A stretch of 64,000 bases of DNA, taken from the NCBI GenBank assembly GCA_965197405.1, contig OZ240206.1:3162001-3226000 (forward strand), read 5' to 3'. Source of the DNA: G965197405 sp965197405. GTDB lineage: Bacteria > Chloroflexota > Dehalococcoidia > Lucifugimonadales > JAGWBF01. Below are positions 49,661 to 58,006 of this stretch, piece by piece. The notes under the pieces were generated by a model. That model saw only the letters and a program-made list of their open reading frames with translations. It was not told the DNA's origin and searched no databases. The position numbers were made by a program, and so were the translations under genes. Within the stretch, counting starts at the first letter, position 1. Every line of letters starts with the position of its first letter.

Positions 49661-52168
49661 ATGAAACACGCCCCTATGTCCGGTACGCCAGTGGGTGAGA
49701 CCGTCATAGACCTTCTCCGGGGAGCGGTCGAGAGGTACGGGCCTCACGATGCTCTCCTGTTCAAGCCGGCATTCCGGTACCAGCGCTGGAGCTACTCCCG
49801 GCTGTGGACCGAGTCGGGCCAGGTTGCAACTCTCCTCCAGCGCCGCGGCCTGGCAAAGGGGGACCAGGTCATCCTGTGGGGCCCCAACTCCCCCCACTGG
49901 GTGATCATTTTCTTCGGGTGCATTAGAGCGGGGGTCATATTGGTCCCCCTGGACCTTCGCAGCGCGCCCGACTACGTCGCAAGGGTCATATCCAGGACGG
50001 ACCCGAAACTGGCCTTCACGTCGCGGCTAACTCCGAAGGGCGGGGTGGAACTGGGGGTCCCGGAAATTACCTTCGAGGAGCTGGAGGCCGACATCCAGGG
50101 TTTGCCCCAGCCGGAGCATGTGGACATCAAGCCCGACGATCTTGCCGAGATCATGTTCACCTCCGGCACGACGGGCGACCCAAAGGGCGTCATGCTTACC
50201 CACCGGAACCTGACGGCGAACATAGAGGGGGTATCCCAGTACATCTCCTGCAAGCGCTCAAGCCGGCTCCTGTCCATCCTTCCCCTCAGTCACATGTACG
50301 AGCAGATGGGTGGACTGTTCATCGTGCTGTACCACGGCGCCAGTGTCACATATCCGACCAGCCGCCAGCCGACTGTTCTGGCCCGGACGATGCGTGAGCG
50401 TAGAATAACGATCATGCTTCTCGTCCCCCAGGCGTTGGAGCTCCTGATGAATGGAATTGAGCGGGAGGTAAAACGACAGGGCAGGGAAGCTCTCTGGGAC
50501 CGGCTTCTCAGGATAGCCGAGGCGACACCCTTTCCGTTGAGACGCCTTCTGTTCCGCCGGGTACACAGGCAGTTTGGCGGAAAGCTCGACTTCATAGTGT
50601 CGGGCGGCGCAGCTCTGGACCAGGACTTGGGACGCAAGTGGGAACTGCTCGGAGTCAAGATTGTACAGGGCTATGGGACCACCGAGGCATCCCCGGTCAT
50701 CAGCAACCACAGCTTGCGGGAACGCCGCCTCGACTCCACCGGCCGCCCGCTGCCCAACGTAGAGGTAAAGATTAGCAGCGAAGGTGAGATTCTGGCCCGC
50801 GGGGACAACATCACCCCTGGTTACTGGCGCGCACCCGAGGAGACCGCGGCAGCCTTCGAAGGAGATTGGTACAAGACCGGTGACCTGGGGTTCCTGGACG
50901 ACGAGGGGTTCCTGCATGTCCAGGGCAGGAAAAAGGACATGATCGTGCTCCCCAGCGGCCAAAATGTCTTTCCCGACGACATCCAGGCGGTGCTGTCGAA
51001 GCACCCCGGCGTCACCGATGCGGCGGTGGTTGGGCTGACGAGGGGTCCGTCGGTGGAGGTGCACGCAGCCTTGATTCTTGACAACGCCGATACGGCCCAG
51101 GAGGTTGTTTCCTGGGCCAACGGCCAGCTGGCGGAGCAGCAGAGGATCCGAGGCTTCACCCTCTGGCCGGATGAGGACTTTCCCCGCACCCACACCCTCA
51201 AAGTAAAGAAAGGGGTTGTGATAGACACGATTCTCGGCAAGATACAGCCGGAGAGTCCGGCCGTATCCCCTCCGGGCGGCAGTCCGGCTGGCGGGGCAAG
51301 GAGCCTGCACCAGATCATCGGCGAGGTGAGCAGGCGAGTTGCCGGAGAGGTACGGGACGAAGCAACCCTCGGCGGCGACCTGGACCTGGACTCCCTTGGC
51401 CGCGTCGAGCTGCTGTCGGCAATAGAGGCGGAGTTGGGCGTCTACATGGATGAGGGCCAGTTGGGACCGGAAATGACCGTCCGGCAGCTGGAGGCCCTTA
51501 TAGTAGAGGGGTCAAGGAACCCGCCTCTGATGAGCTTTCCGGGTTGGGGGATGCAGTTGTGGTGCCGCATCCTTCGCGGGCTTCTCCAACGAGCAGTTGT
51601 CTTTCCGCTGGTGAGCCTTCCCTATGGCCTCAAGGTGGTGGGGCGCGAGAACCTGGAAGGAATCACCGGCCCCGTGCTCTTCGCGTCGAACCACAACCTG
51701 GGCCTTGATAACCCGTTGATCATCAAGGCCGTCCCCCTCAAGTGGCGTCGGCGCATGGCAGTGGCAGGGGCTGCCGACCTCTGGAAGAACCCGGTCTGGT
51801 GGATCATGAACCCCCTCCTGGGCAACGCCTTCCCGCTGGCCAAGGAGGGATCCGTGAGGCCCAGCCTCGAGAACATGGGCAAGATCATGGACAACGGCTG
51901 GTCGGTGCTGATATACCCCGAGGGAGAGCTCACCGTCGGGGGGCCGATCAAGCCCTTCATGAACGGTACGGGTCTCGTGGCCGTCGAGGGCCGGATACCC
52001 GTGGTCCCTCTCCGCTTGCACATCCACAGGTTGGGTTCCCCTACACGGTTCCCCATCCTCCGGCGGGGGAGGGTCGAGGTGCGGCTGGGAGAGCCGTTGA
52101 CCTTCTCGCCGGGAACGGACTACCAGGACGCAACCTCGGCCATCGAGAGCGCGGTCAAGTCCCTATGA
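49661..52168 (+). CDS. AMP-ligase / acyl carrier / PlsC acyltransferase fusion
   Basis: This 835-residue protein has three domains. Residues 1 to about 530 form an ANL adenylating enzyme (FTSGTTGDPKGVMLTH, QGYGTTEASP, WYKTGDLGFLD, GRKKDMIVLPSGQNV). Residues about 545-620 form a carrier with phosphopantetheine Ser about 577 in DLDLDSLGRVEL. Residues about 650-835 form a PlsC-type acyltransferase with NHNLGLD (H-x4-D) and YPEGELT. It would activate a fatty acid, load it on its own carrier and pass it to a lipid acceptor, as in Aas-like fusions. The second acyltransferase motif lacks the usual Arg. AGGAGG lies before the ATG. Confidence 0.88.
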   Translation: MKHAPMSGTPVGETVIDLLRGAVERYGPHDALLFKPAFRYQRWSYSRLWTESGQVATLLQRRGLAKGDQVILWGPNSPHWVIIFFGCIRAGVILVPLDLRSAPDYVARVISRTDPKLAFTSRLTPKGGVELGVPEITFEELEADIQGLPQPEHVDIKPDDLAEIMFTSGTTGDPKGVMLTHRNLTANIEGVSQYISCKRSSRLLSILPLSHMYEQMGGLFIVLYHGASVTYPTSRQPTVLARTMRERRITIMLLVPQALELLMNGIEREVKRQGREALWDRLLRIAEATPFPLRRLLFRRVHRQFGGKLDFIVSGGAALDQDLGRKWELLGVKIVQGYGTTEASPVISNHSLRERRLDSTGRPLPNVEVKISSEGEILARGDNITPGYWRAPEETAAAFEGDWYKTGDLGFLDDEGFLHVQGRKKDMIVLPSGQNVFPDDIQAVLSKHPGVTDAAVVGLTRGPSVEVHAALILDNADTAQEVVSWANGQLAEQQRIRGFTLWPDEDFPRTHTLKVKKGVVIDTILGKIQPESPAVSPPGGSPAGGARSLHQIIGEVSRRVAGEVRDEATLGGDLDLDSLGRVELLSAIEAELGVYMDEGQLGPEMTVRQLEALIVEGSRNPPLMSFPGWGMQLWCRILRGLLQRAVVFPLVSLPYGLKVVGRENLEGITGPVLFASNHNLGLDNPLIIKAVPLKWRRRMAVAGAADLWKNPVWWIMNPLLGNAFPLAKEGSVRPSLENMGKIMDNGWSVLIYPEGELTVGGPIKPFMNGTGLVAVEGRIPVVPLRLHIHRLGSPTRFPILRRGRVEVRLGEPLTFSPGTDYQDATSAIESAVKSL

Positions 52169-52269
52169 CGTATCCCACGGCGCACAGCAGGGCAGCGGAA
52201 CCTGCTGCACTGTGCTCCTGCCGGCAGCGAGGAATGGACTCAGATAGCCCGGTGGTTGAGGCTCATGCT

Positions 52270-53388
52270 CTACCGGGCTAGGGGAAGCTCGAAACCCAAG
52301 CTGCAAGCAGTCAGCGGCTCCGGGTGGCCTTCCGTCAGGTGAAAGGTGTCCTCAATCCGTACCCCGCCCACCCCTGGGATCGATAGCACTGAATGTCCCA
52401 CTGTGAGGGTCATTCCCTCGCGAAGCTCAATCATAGAGTCCGCGGGATGGATGGTCGGGCGAGGCATCTCCTCGAAGTCCAGCCCGATGCTGTGGCTGAT
52501 TCCGGGGATGTAGAAATCCCCGTAGCCCGCTTCGGAGAAGACCTTCTGGGCCGCAATGTCAATGTCCCGGTTCCTAACTCCGGGCCTAACCGCCCCGACC
52601 CCCATCGCCTGAGCGCGCTGGTAAGTTTCATACATCTCTCGTTGCTTCGAAGTAGGCTCTCCGATGACGAAGGTGCGAGCCATGTTGGCGCAGTATCCTC
52701 TATAACGGGGGACCACATCAACCACTACCAGGTCCCCAACCTGGATCTCTTTGTGCGACGTGGTGCCGTGCAGCCAGCCTGAGCGAACCCCGGAGTTCAC
52801 GAAAACGGGTGTTGCCACACCCTGCCCTCCAGCCTTCCTCATGGCGTATTCTATCTCGGCTCCCACCTCGTTTTCGGCGATACCCGGCCCGAGCCAGGCA
52901 GCGGCCGTCTCCATTCCCACCGACGCGATCTGGGCCGCTTTGTGCATCAGCTGGACCTCCGCATGGTCCTTGATCATACGGAGTTCGTCCATGACCGGGG
53001 CGATGTCAACGACGCGCACCTTCGGATTGGCCCTTTGAAATAGGTTAAGCAGGAAGGCGGGCGTGTTGAACCACATCTGCACACCCACAGTCATCGACTC
53101 CTTGCCGCTCGCCGTCTCGCGCATCACCCCGACGACGTCCTTGATTTGCTGTCCCACGGTGCCGAAAACCCTGGCATCATCCACGCCGAGGGACTCCTTG
53201 ACTTCCTCTTCCTCGCCCTGGAAGGTGACGATTATAGGCAACCCTGTCGCCGGCACTATGGCCCGGGGCTGGAAGCGGTCTTCTCCAAAGAAATAGATGT
53301 AGTCATCGTGGGTCAGGATGAGGTAAGCGTCTATCCCCTCTTCCCGCATCCGCTCTTGGGCACGTCGCAAGCGGTCTCCATTAAGCAT
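52270..53388 (-). CDS. M24-family (pita-bread) peptidase homologue with altered metal ligands
   Basis: A 372-residue protein with a creatinase/Xaa-Pro-dipeptidase N-terminal domain and a pita-bread catalytic domain. The first metal Asp (LVVVDVVPRY) and the active-site His (GISHSIGLDFEE) and last Glu (GVRIEDTF) are present. The second Asp of the DxTRT motif is Asn (YCANMARTF), and the TxEPG Glu is replaced (LTVGHSVL). The dinuclear metal site is thus probably lost or reduced, as in creatinase. Amidinohydrolase-like or non-metal activity is possible. The ATG at 53388 has AAGGAGG five bases upstream. Confidence 0.82.
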   Translation of the reverse strand: MLNGDRLRRAQERMREEGIDAYLILTHDDYIYFFGEDRFQPRAIVPATGLPIIVTFQGEEEEVKESLGVDDARVFGTVGQQIKDVVGVMRETASGKESMTVGVQMWFNTPAFLLNLFQRANPKVRVVDIAPVMDELRMIKDHAEVQLMHKAAQIASVGMETAAAWLGPGIAENEVGAEIEYAMRKAGGQGVATPVFVNSGVRSGWLHGTTSHKEIQVGDLVVVDVVPRYRGYCANMARTFVIGEPTSKQREMYETYQRAQAMGVGAVRPGVRNRDIDIAAQKVFSEAGYGDFYIPGISHSIGLDFEEMPRPTIHPADSMIELREGMTLTVGHSVLSIPGVGGVRIEDTFHLTEGHPEPLTACSLGFELPLAR

Positions 53389-53515
53389 CAAAGCCTCCTT
53401 CAGGTAATGACCGAGCCCTCGCGATTATTCAAGGCCAAGCACCAAACAAGAGTGTCGAACCTGGAGATTGTTCCACCCATATCTAAACACTAACACAGTT
53501 GACGAACCACCATGC

Positions 53516-53544
53516 TTGAGCAGTGCATACTAACTAATTATAAT
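53516..53544 (+). promoter_or_regulatory. Strong sigma70-type promoter for the DUF7662-like/PIN pair
   Basis: TTGAGC (53516-53521), 17 bases, then the consensus TATAAT (53539-53544). The first gene starts 38 bases downstream behind GGAGG. The surrounding bases are AT-rich. Confidence 0.65.
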
Positions 53545-53582
53545 AATACCAAGCGGCTACTTTCGCACACCGGAGGCTCTGC

Positions 53583-53987
53583 ATGGCGATAGACCGGGAG
53601 CAGAAATATAGGGAAATGGCGGTCCGGGGCAAGTACCAGAGACTGTATACGTACCTGTGTGGTCTTCAGACCCATGAGTGGAGGGCCTCCTTCGGTGAGA
53701 TCGAGTCGGTCATAGGCTTTGAACTGCCCCCGTCCGCACGTCTTCACCGGCCCTGGTGGGCGAATCAGAGCAGCGGCAACGGCCACAGCCAGGCTCTTGC
53801 CTGGAGCGTCGCCGGATGGGAGACAGCCGATGTAGATATGGACGCTGAGACGCTGCTGCTCAGGCGGAAGCGCCCGGAGGCCCTTCGTAAGCTCAGCCTT
53901 GATGAGGTATGGCCCGTCCACCCCACGGCAGTGTGGCCGGAAGGCCTGAGTCTCAGGCGAGAGGACATACACGAGGACAGGGTCTAG
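53583..53987 (+). CDS. DUF7662-like protein, probable antitoxin partner
   Basis: The 134-residue protein has a conserved core: KYQRLYTYLCGLQTHEWRASFGEIESVIGFELPPSARLHRPWWAN (residues about 17-61), ALAWSVAGWETADVDMDAETLLLRR. Proteins with this core, which I associate with DUF7662, are common in bacteria and of unknown function. Here it lies six bases upstream of a PIN-domain gene, the position of an antitoxin. The Arg/Trp-rich core suggests nucleic-acid binding, which is inference. Confidence 0.7.
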   Translation: MAIDREQKYREMAVRGKYQRLYTYLCGLQTHEWRASFGEIESVIGFELPPSARLHRPWWANQSSGNGHSQALAWSVAGWETADVDMDAETLLLRRKRPEALRKLSLDEVWPVHPTAVWPEGLSLRREDIHEDRV

Positions 53988-53993
53988 CCCCCG

Positions 53994-54416
53994 ATGTTCA
54001 TAGACACCAACGTCCTTGTAAGCTCACGTATTTTTGACGCCCCGGACCACGACATCGCCAGGGCAAGACTGGAACGGGCCTTTCAAGACCTCGAACCGGT
54101 GAGGATCAGCCGACAGGTCATACGTGAGTACCTGTCTGTCGTCACACGACCGCAGACTTGGTCGGTTGCCATCACGCGTGAGGACGCGCTCGACGACGTG
54201 AACAGGCTGATAAACGCCTTCGAGGTCCTTGAGGACGGCCCTGCGGTAACTGAGTCGCTGGTCGCGCTGTGTCGTGAAGTTTCGATAGGAGGACGGCAGA
54301 TTCATGATGCCAACATCGTTGCGACGATGTTGGCCCACGGGGAGCACAGGCTGCTAACGTTCAATGTCGCGGATTTTCGTCGTTACGGAGACCGCCTAGA
54401 GTTGGTGGGCAATTAG
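53994..54416 (+). CDS. PIN-domain ribonuclease toxin
   Basis: A 140-residue PIN-domain protein: MFIDTNVLVSS with the first Asp, RQVIREYLSVVTRP with the Glu, QIHDANIVATM and LLTFNVADFRRY with the later acidic positions. It is a VapC-like nuclease. It starts six bases after the DUF7662-like gene and shares its promoter, implying a two-gene module. No conventional antitoxin (AbrB, RHH or Phd) is present. Confidence 0.88.
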   Translation: MFIDTNVLVSSRIFDAPDHDIARARLERAFQDLEPVRISRQVIREYLSVVTRPQTWSVAITREDALDDVNRLINAFEVLEDGPAVTESLVALCREVSIGGRQIHDANIVATMLAHGEHRLLTFNVADFRRYGDRLELVGN

Positions 54417-54502
54417 CAGGGTACAGATGAATTACCACTAGACCAGTCTTACGAGTCCGATATTTATGAGACGGCTTGTAGCTAGCGTACCAATGGAATT
54501 GG

Positions 54503-54576
54503 TGGCGCATGCGGGGTTCGAACCCGCGATCTCCGCCTTGAGAGGGCGGTGTCCTAGGCCACTAGACGAATGCGCC
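54503..54576 (-). tRNA. tRNA-Glu (CTC)
   Basis: A complete cloverleaf of 74 bases. Acceptor GGCGCAT pairs with ATGCGCC; the anticodon stem CCGCC/GGCGG carries the loop CTCTCAA with anticodon CTC; the T-arm is CGGGG... with TTCGAAC loop. The discriminator is A; no CCA is encoded. Confidence 0.95.
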
Positions 54577-54653
54577 GCATCTTTGCACCCTACGCGCTGC
54601 ACGGGGCAACCGGGCTTCCCGTAGGGTTGCTCCGCCACACGGGGCGGGTGTGG

Positions 54654-54724
54654 CTGGGGATCGTGGATTCGAACCACGGCTTGCAGATCCAGAGTCTGCC
54701 GTCCTACCGCTAGACGAATCCCCA
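54654..54724 (-). tRNA. tRNA-Gln (CTG)
   Basis: A complete cloverleaf of about 71 bases. Acceptor TGGGGAT pairs with ATCCCCA; the anticodon stem GCAGA/TCTGC carries the loop CTCTGGA with anticodon CTG; the T-arm has loop TTCGAAT. Discriminator G. It lies 77 bases from tRNA-Glu on the same strand; the two may be co-transcribed. Confidence 0.95.
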
Positions 54725-54792
54725 TCCAACGGGATGATTATAGCATCCAGCAGGATAATGAACAAGGTGGGCACGCCGCGAAAATCTGGCCC

Positions 54793-56277
54793 CTATCCGG
54801 ACGCCGGACCTGGAATAGCAGCCGGCGAGGATGCCAGGTAGCGAAGGTGGAGCAGCCCCTGCTGCCTTCTGGCGTTGTGTATCACCCTCTCCCAACTCCT
54901 TCTAGGCCCGTGGCCGTCCGCCTTCGAACCTTCACCATCCACAGTCTCCAGGCGTGAGAAGAGCTGCGGGCGCATCTCCCGCGTTATCTCGTTCTCGTCG
55001 AGTTTTGGGGCCATATAGTACCCTTCCAAAGCTGACCCCGCAAGGTGGGCATCGCCCCCAAGCTGGGCCAGCGCATGAAGAAAGGGGAACACGCAGTTCA
55101 CGGCCATATCCCTGGCTCTCCCCCTGCCTATCAGGGCCCGTTTCTTTTCCTCCATGCCAGGACCCGTCTCCTGTGGCGAGGACCCGCAAACGCCTGCCAG
55201 GGCGCTTTCCAGAGCGCTCCGGCAACCGCGCTCCCGGGCTGAGCTTGCCGGAGCCCGTACCAGAGCGGCCATGCCCTCCACCAGGCCTATTCTGGCCCAG
55301 GGCGGAGGGCCTTTCTCCCGGCCTCTCTCCGATGAGGGGAGGAATAGGTCCAGGAGATGGGCAAATCCCATGATACGCTGACGCGGGTGGTTCTGCGGCC
55401 TCACTCGAAACAGGTGCCACTGCTCTCCGCTCATGGGCCTGACACGGCTCAGCGTTCTCCCGGCGGTCCCAGAGCGCGCCGGCGCATCGAAGGAACGGGT
55501 ACGTCCGTCACCAGGGACGGTTGCGCCGGCTACCAGAGGGAGAAAACCGGCGGCTGTCAGGAGTACCTCCTGGAGCAGCCGGGGCCTCTCATCGGGTGAC
55601 GATTTCAGGGCGGCTTTCCGCAAGAGACGATAGGGTACTCTATGGGCCAACTCCAGAAAGGGCTCGCGGTTCTGAGTGTAGCCCAAGGCCTCCATCAGGG
55701 CCGAGTAGAGCACCTGTTCCGAGTCCTCCTCCTTGAGGAAGGCCAGGAAAGTGCCGCTTTTTCCCAGGAACCGGCTCTCGCCAGCCCTGTCCAGCAGCAG
55801 GCCCATCTCATCAGGGGTTTTGGGAGGGACGTAGCCGTGGGTCTTCAGCAGGGGCCACAAGTCCGGGCCGTCTTCCCCATCTTCCCCATCTTCCAATGAG
55901 GGCGTCAGGTCGCCAAGGAGGGGCTCCAGGGAAAGCACCGGCACACGGCTGCCACTGTGGAGTGTCGTGGGGCCTGTACCCATGCCGGCCACCGCGTGCA
56001 GGACCACTCCGTTGTACCGAGGGTCTTTGCCGTGGCCGTGGGCGTCCCAGTCCCCCTGGGTCACGTGCACCTCCACGTCACCCCTCACCAGGCCCATGCC
56101 TTCCTCTTCAAGCACGGCTTCCCGGAAGTCCGGCCCGGCGGTTGTCCCCGCTCTTCCGGGATAGACCACCCTGAACCGGCGGCCATCCCCGGCCCTGAAG
56201 GACACCTCCCGGGACGCCTTCTCCTTCCACAGCCGGACCAGGAGGCTTTCGGGTATCTGCTTGAGCCTGTGGGCCAT
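54793..56277 (-). CDS. DUF2851 family protein
   Basis: This 494-residue protein matches DUF2851: an N-terminal IPESLLVRLWKEK, then GRRFRVVYPGRAGTTAGPDFREAVLEEEGMGLVRGDVEVHVTQGDWDAHGHGKDPRYNGVVLHAV (a region typical of the family). The residues GPDFxxAV, GDVEVH and HxxDPxYxxVxLHVV suggest a nuclease-like fold, but the function is unknown. The C-terminal half is rich in Arg and Pro. Length is normal. Confidence 0.85.
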   Translation of the reverse strand: MAHRLKQIPESLLVRLWKEKASREVSFRAGDGRRFRVVYPGRAGTTAGPDFREAVLEEEGMGLVRGDVEVHVTQGDWDAHGHGKDPRYNGVVLHAVAGMGTGPTTLHSGSRVPVLSLEPLLGDLTPSLEDGEDGEDGPDLWPLLKTHGYVPPKTPDEMGLLLDRAGESRFLGKSGTFLAFLKEEDSEQVLYSALMEALGYTQNREPFLELAHRVPYRLLRKAALKSSPDERPRLLQEVLLTAAGFLPLVAGATVPGDGRTRSFDAPARSGTAGRTLSRVRPMSGEQWHLFRVRPQNHPRQRIMGFAHLLDLFLPSSERGREKGPPPWARIGLVEGMAALVRAPASSARERGCRSALESALAGVCGSSPQETGPGMEEKKRALIGRGRARDMAVNCVFPFLHALAQLGGDAHLAGSALEGYYMAPKLDENEITREMRPQLFSRLETVDGEGSKADGHGPRRSWERVIHNARRQQGLLHLRYLASSPAAIPGPASG

Positions 56278-56322
56278 TCGGCATCTCCGCGCTAATAGGG
56301 CCAGGGTAGTATAGTATATGGC

Positions 56323-57273
56323 CTAGAAAAGGGCCACGGGGTTCACGGGCGAGCCGGTGCCGTTGTGCATCCTGAGGGGACTTATGGAGATGAGAAACTC
56401 CCATCTGTTCCGCTGCTGGCAGGCCTGGGCCAGCTCTTCCAGGTTCGCGTTGTCCAGAATCCACAGGCCCATAGCCACTATGCCCACCTGGTGGATGGGA
56501 TTGCGGACCCTCGGGTACTGGCTGGGTATCACGTCATTCCCAGTGTCCGAGCCTATCACCGCGATGCCCCGCTCGTGGAACAGTGGGAGACAGGCGGCCT
56601 GGCATGCCGTTGAGCCGGCGACGTTGGGGTCCACAGGCCCCTCTACTTCCCGGCGTCTCAGCTGGCCGGTGCGCACCAGCAGGACATCTCCCTCCTCCAC
56701 GCGGAAGCCGCACCGCTCTTCGGCAGCCTCTATATCCTCGGGCATGACGCCCTCGCCCCGCTCCACCCAGTCGGTCCCGCGGACCATGGGTACGTCCACC
56801 AGGACGGCGCGGGTGACGATGCTGTCCTTCACCAGGTCTATGGACTCCACAGTAGCGCCCAGGCTCGTGGAAATCAGATGAGCGGGTCTGCCGTTATACA
56901 GCTTACCCTCCCAGAAGAAGTGGGCCAGGCTGTCCATGTGGGTGATGGAGTGTCCATGAAATATCAGGCCGAAGAAGTCGGAAGAGGCGGCCGTGGGGCG
57001 GGAGCTTACCTTGTCTCCGCTGGACCAGCCTTCTCCGCTCTCTATCATGTAATGCAGGGGTGGGAAGGGCACGTCAGGCGCGGGGTCGTACCTGATGGGC
57101 CGGGCGCAGCTGAGCGTGACCCCTTCCTGGACGAGACCAACGGCCCGCTTCCTCTTCTCCGGCGTGATGAAGTTAAGGGCGCCAAGCTGGTCGTCCTCTC
57201 CCCAGCGGCCCCAATGGGAGAGAGACTCGAAGTAGCCAAGGACCTCTTCTTCCGTGGGAATCCTGCCTGCCAT
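56323..57273 (-). CDS. Cyclase-family (kynurenine-formamidase-like) hydrolase
   Basis: This 316-residue protein belongs to the cyclase/KynB-like metal-dependent amidohydrolase family. The metal motif is FHGHSITHMDSLAHFFW (H-x3-H-x-D), and GDVLLVRTGQ plus a later Gly-Ile-Asp-type region (VIGSDTGNDV) match. It hydrolyses amides or lactones. The ATG at 57273 has GAGGAGG upstream; an in-frame start 30 bases earlier is less likely. Confidence 0.88.
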   Translation of the reverse strand: MAGRIPTEEEVLGYFESLSHWGRWGEDDQLGALNFITPEKRKRAVGLVQEGVTLSCARPIRYDPAPDVPFPPLHYMIESGEGWSSGDKVSSRPTAASSDFFGLIFHGHSITHMDSLAHFFWEGKLYNGRPAHLISTSLGATVESIDLVKDSIVTRAVLVDVPMVRGTDWVERGEGVMPEDIEAAEERCGFRVEEGDVLLVRTGQLRRREVEGPVDPNVAGSTACQAACLPLFHERGIAVIGSDTGNDVIPSQYPRVRNPIHQVGIVAMGLWILDNANLEELAQACQQRNRWEFLISISPLRMHNGTGSPVNPVALF

Positions 57274-57422
57274 AGCCCCTCCTCGTGTTGCTTTAGTGGT
57301 CAAAAGCGTCTGCGGGATGCAACCGATTACCTGCGTAGTCTAAGTAAGCTCAATCGGGGTGTCAAGCGTAGGTGTTGTGGAGATGGTGGGTTGACCTATG
57401 TCCGGGCAGACAACGCGCCCTG

Positions 57423-57451
57423 TTCCCATAGGGGTGATTATGGAGTATAAT
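57423..57451 (+). promoter_or_regulatory. Promoter for the zinc-ribbon gene
   Basis: TTCCCA (57423-57428), 17 bases, TATAAT (57446-57451). The -10 is perfect and the -35 matches 4 of 6. The gene starts 117 bases downstream. Confidence 0.5.
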
Positions 57452-57568
57452 ACGCGTGGCATAAGGTAAGGTTACCCACTGGCAGCTTCTTTCCCACTAC
57501 CCCAGCGCCGGATGACCTCTACTGAGCCAAATCAAAGTTCCAGGACCCTATACCAAGGAGGTCGTCCG

Positions 57569-57871
57569 ATGACGCTTTCAGACAAGACCCTCACGTGTAT
57601 GGAATGCGGCAACATCTTTACCTTCACGGCGGGAGAGCAGGAGTTCTTCGCCTCGCGGGGGTACACCAACGAACCCAAGCGCTGCCCGACGTGCCGCGAG
57701 GCGCGCAAAAGCGAGAGGCGGGGCGGATTCGGCCAGCCGGCTCGAGAGATGCATCCCGCCGTTTGCGCCCAGTGCGGCTCCGATACCATGGTCCCCTTCA
57801 GGCCTCGCGGCGACAGGCCCGTGTACTGCAGCGATTGCTTCAGCACCATGAGGTCCAGCGAAATGCGCTAG
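57569..57871 (+). CDS. Zinc-ribbon (CxxC-x-CxxC) protein
   Basis: This 100-residue protein has two zinc-binding units. The first is LTCMECGNIFTFTAGEQEFFASRG...PKRCPTCREARK, the probable zinc-ribbon domain found in many small proteins. The second pairs Cys in VCAQCGSD with CSDC. A basic linker (KSERRGGFGQ) lies between. It may bind RNA, DNA or protein. AAGGAGG is eight bases before the ATG. Confidence 0.85.
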   Translation: MTLSDKTLTCMECGNIFTFTAGEQEFFASRGYTNEPKRCPTCREARKSERRGGFGQPAREMHPAVCAQCGSDTMVPFRPRGDRPVYCSDCFSTMRSSEMR

Positions 57872-58006
57872 CCGCGTACTTTGAAGAAGGGACCTTCTAG
57901 CGCAACCGTTCCCTCTGGAAGTGGCCAACGCCACGTTTGGCCCCCCGCGTGACCCACTCTCCGGGCGGGTCAGCCCGTCATCCTCACCCCTGGCATGGAG
58001 GTCGCC

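Noticed and set aside
54793..56277. Many plus-strand ORFs opposite the DUF2851 gene
   Set aside because: They are shadows; the minus-strand protein matches DUF2851 through its conserved N-terminal half.
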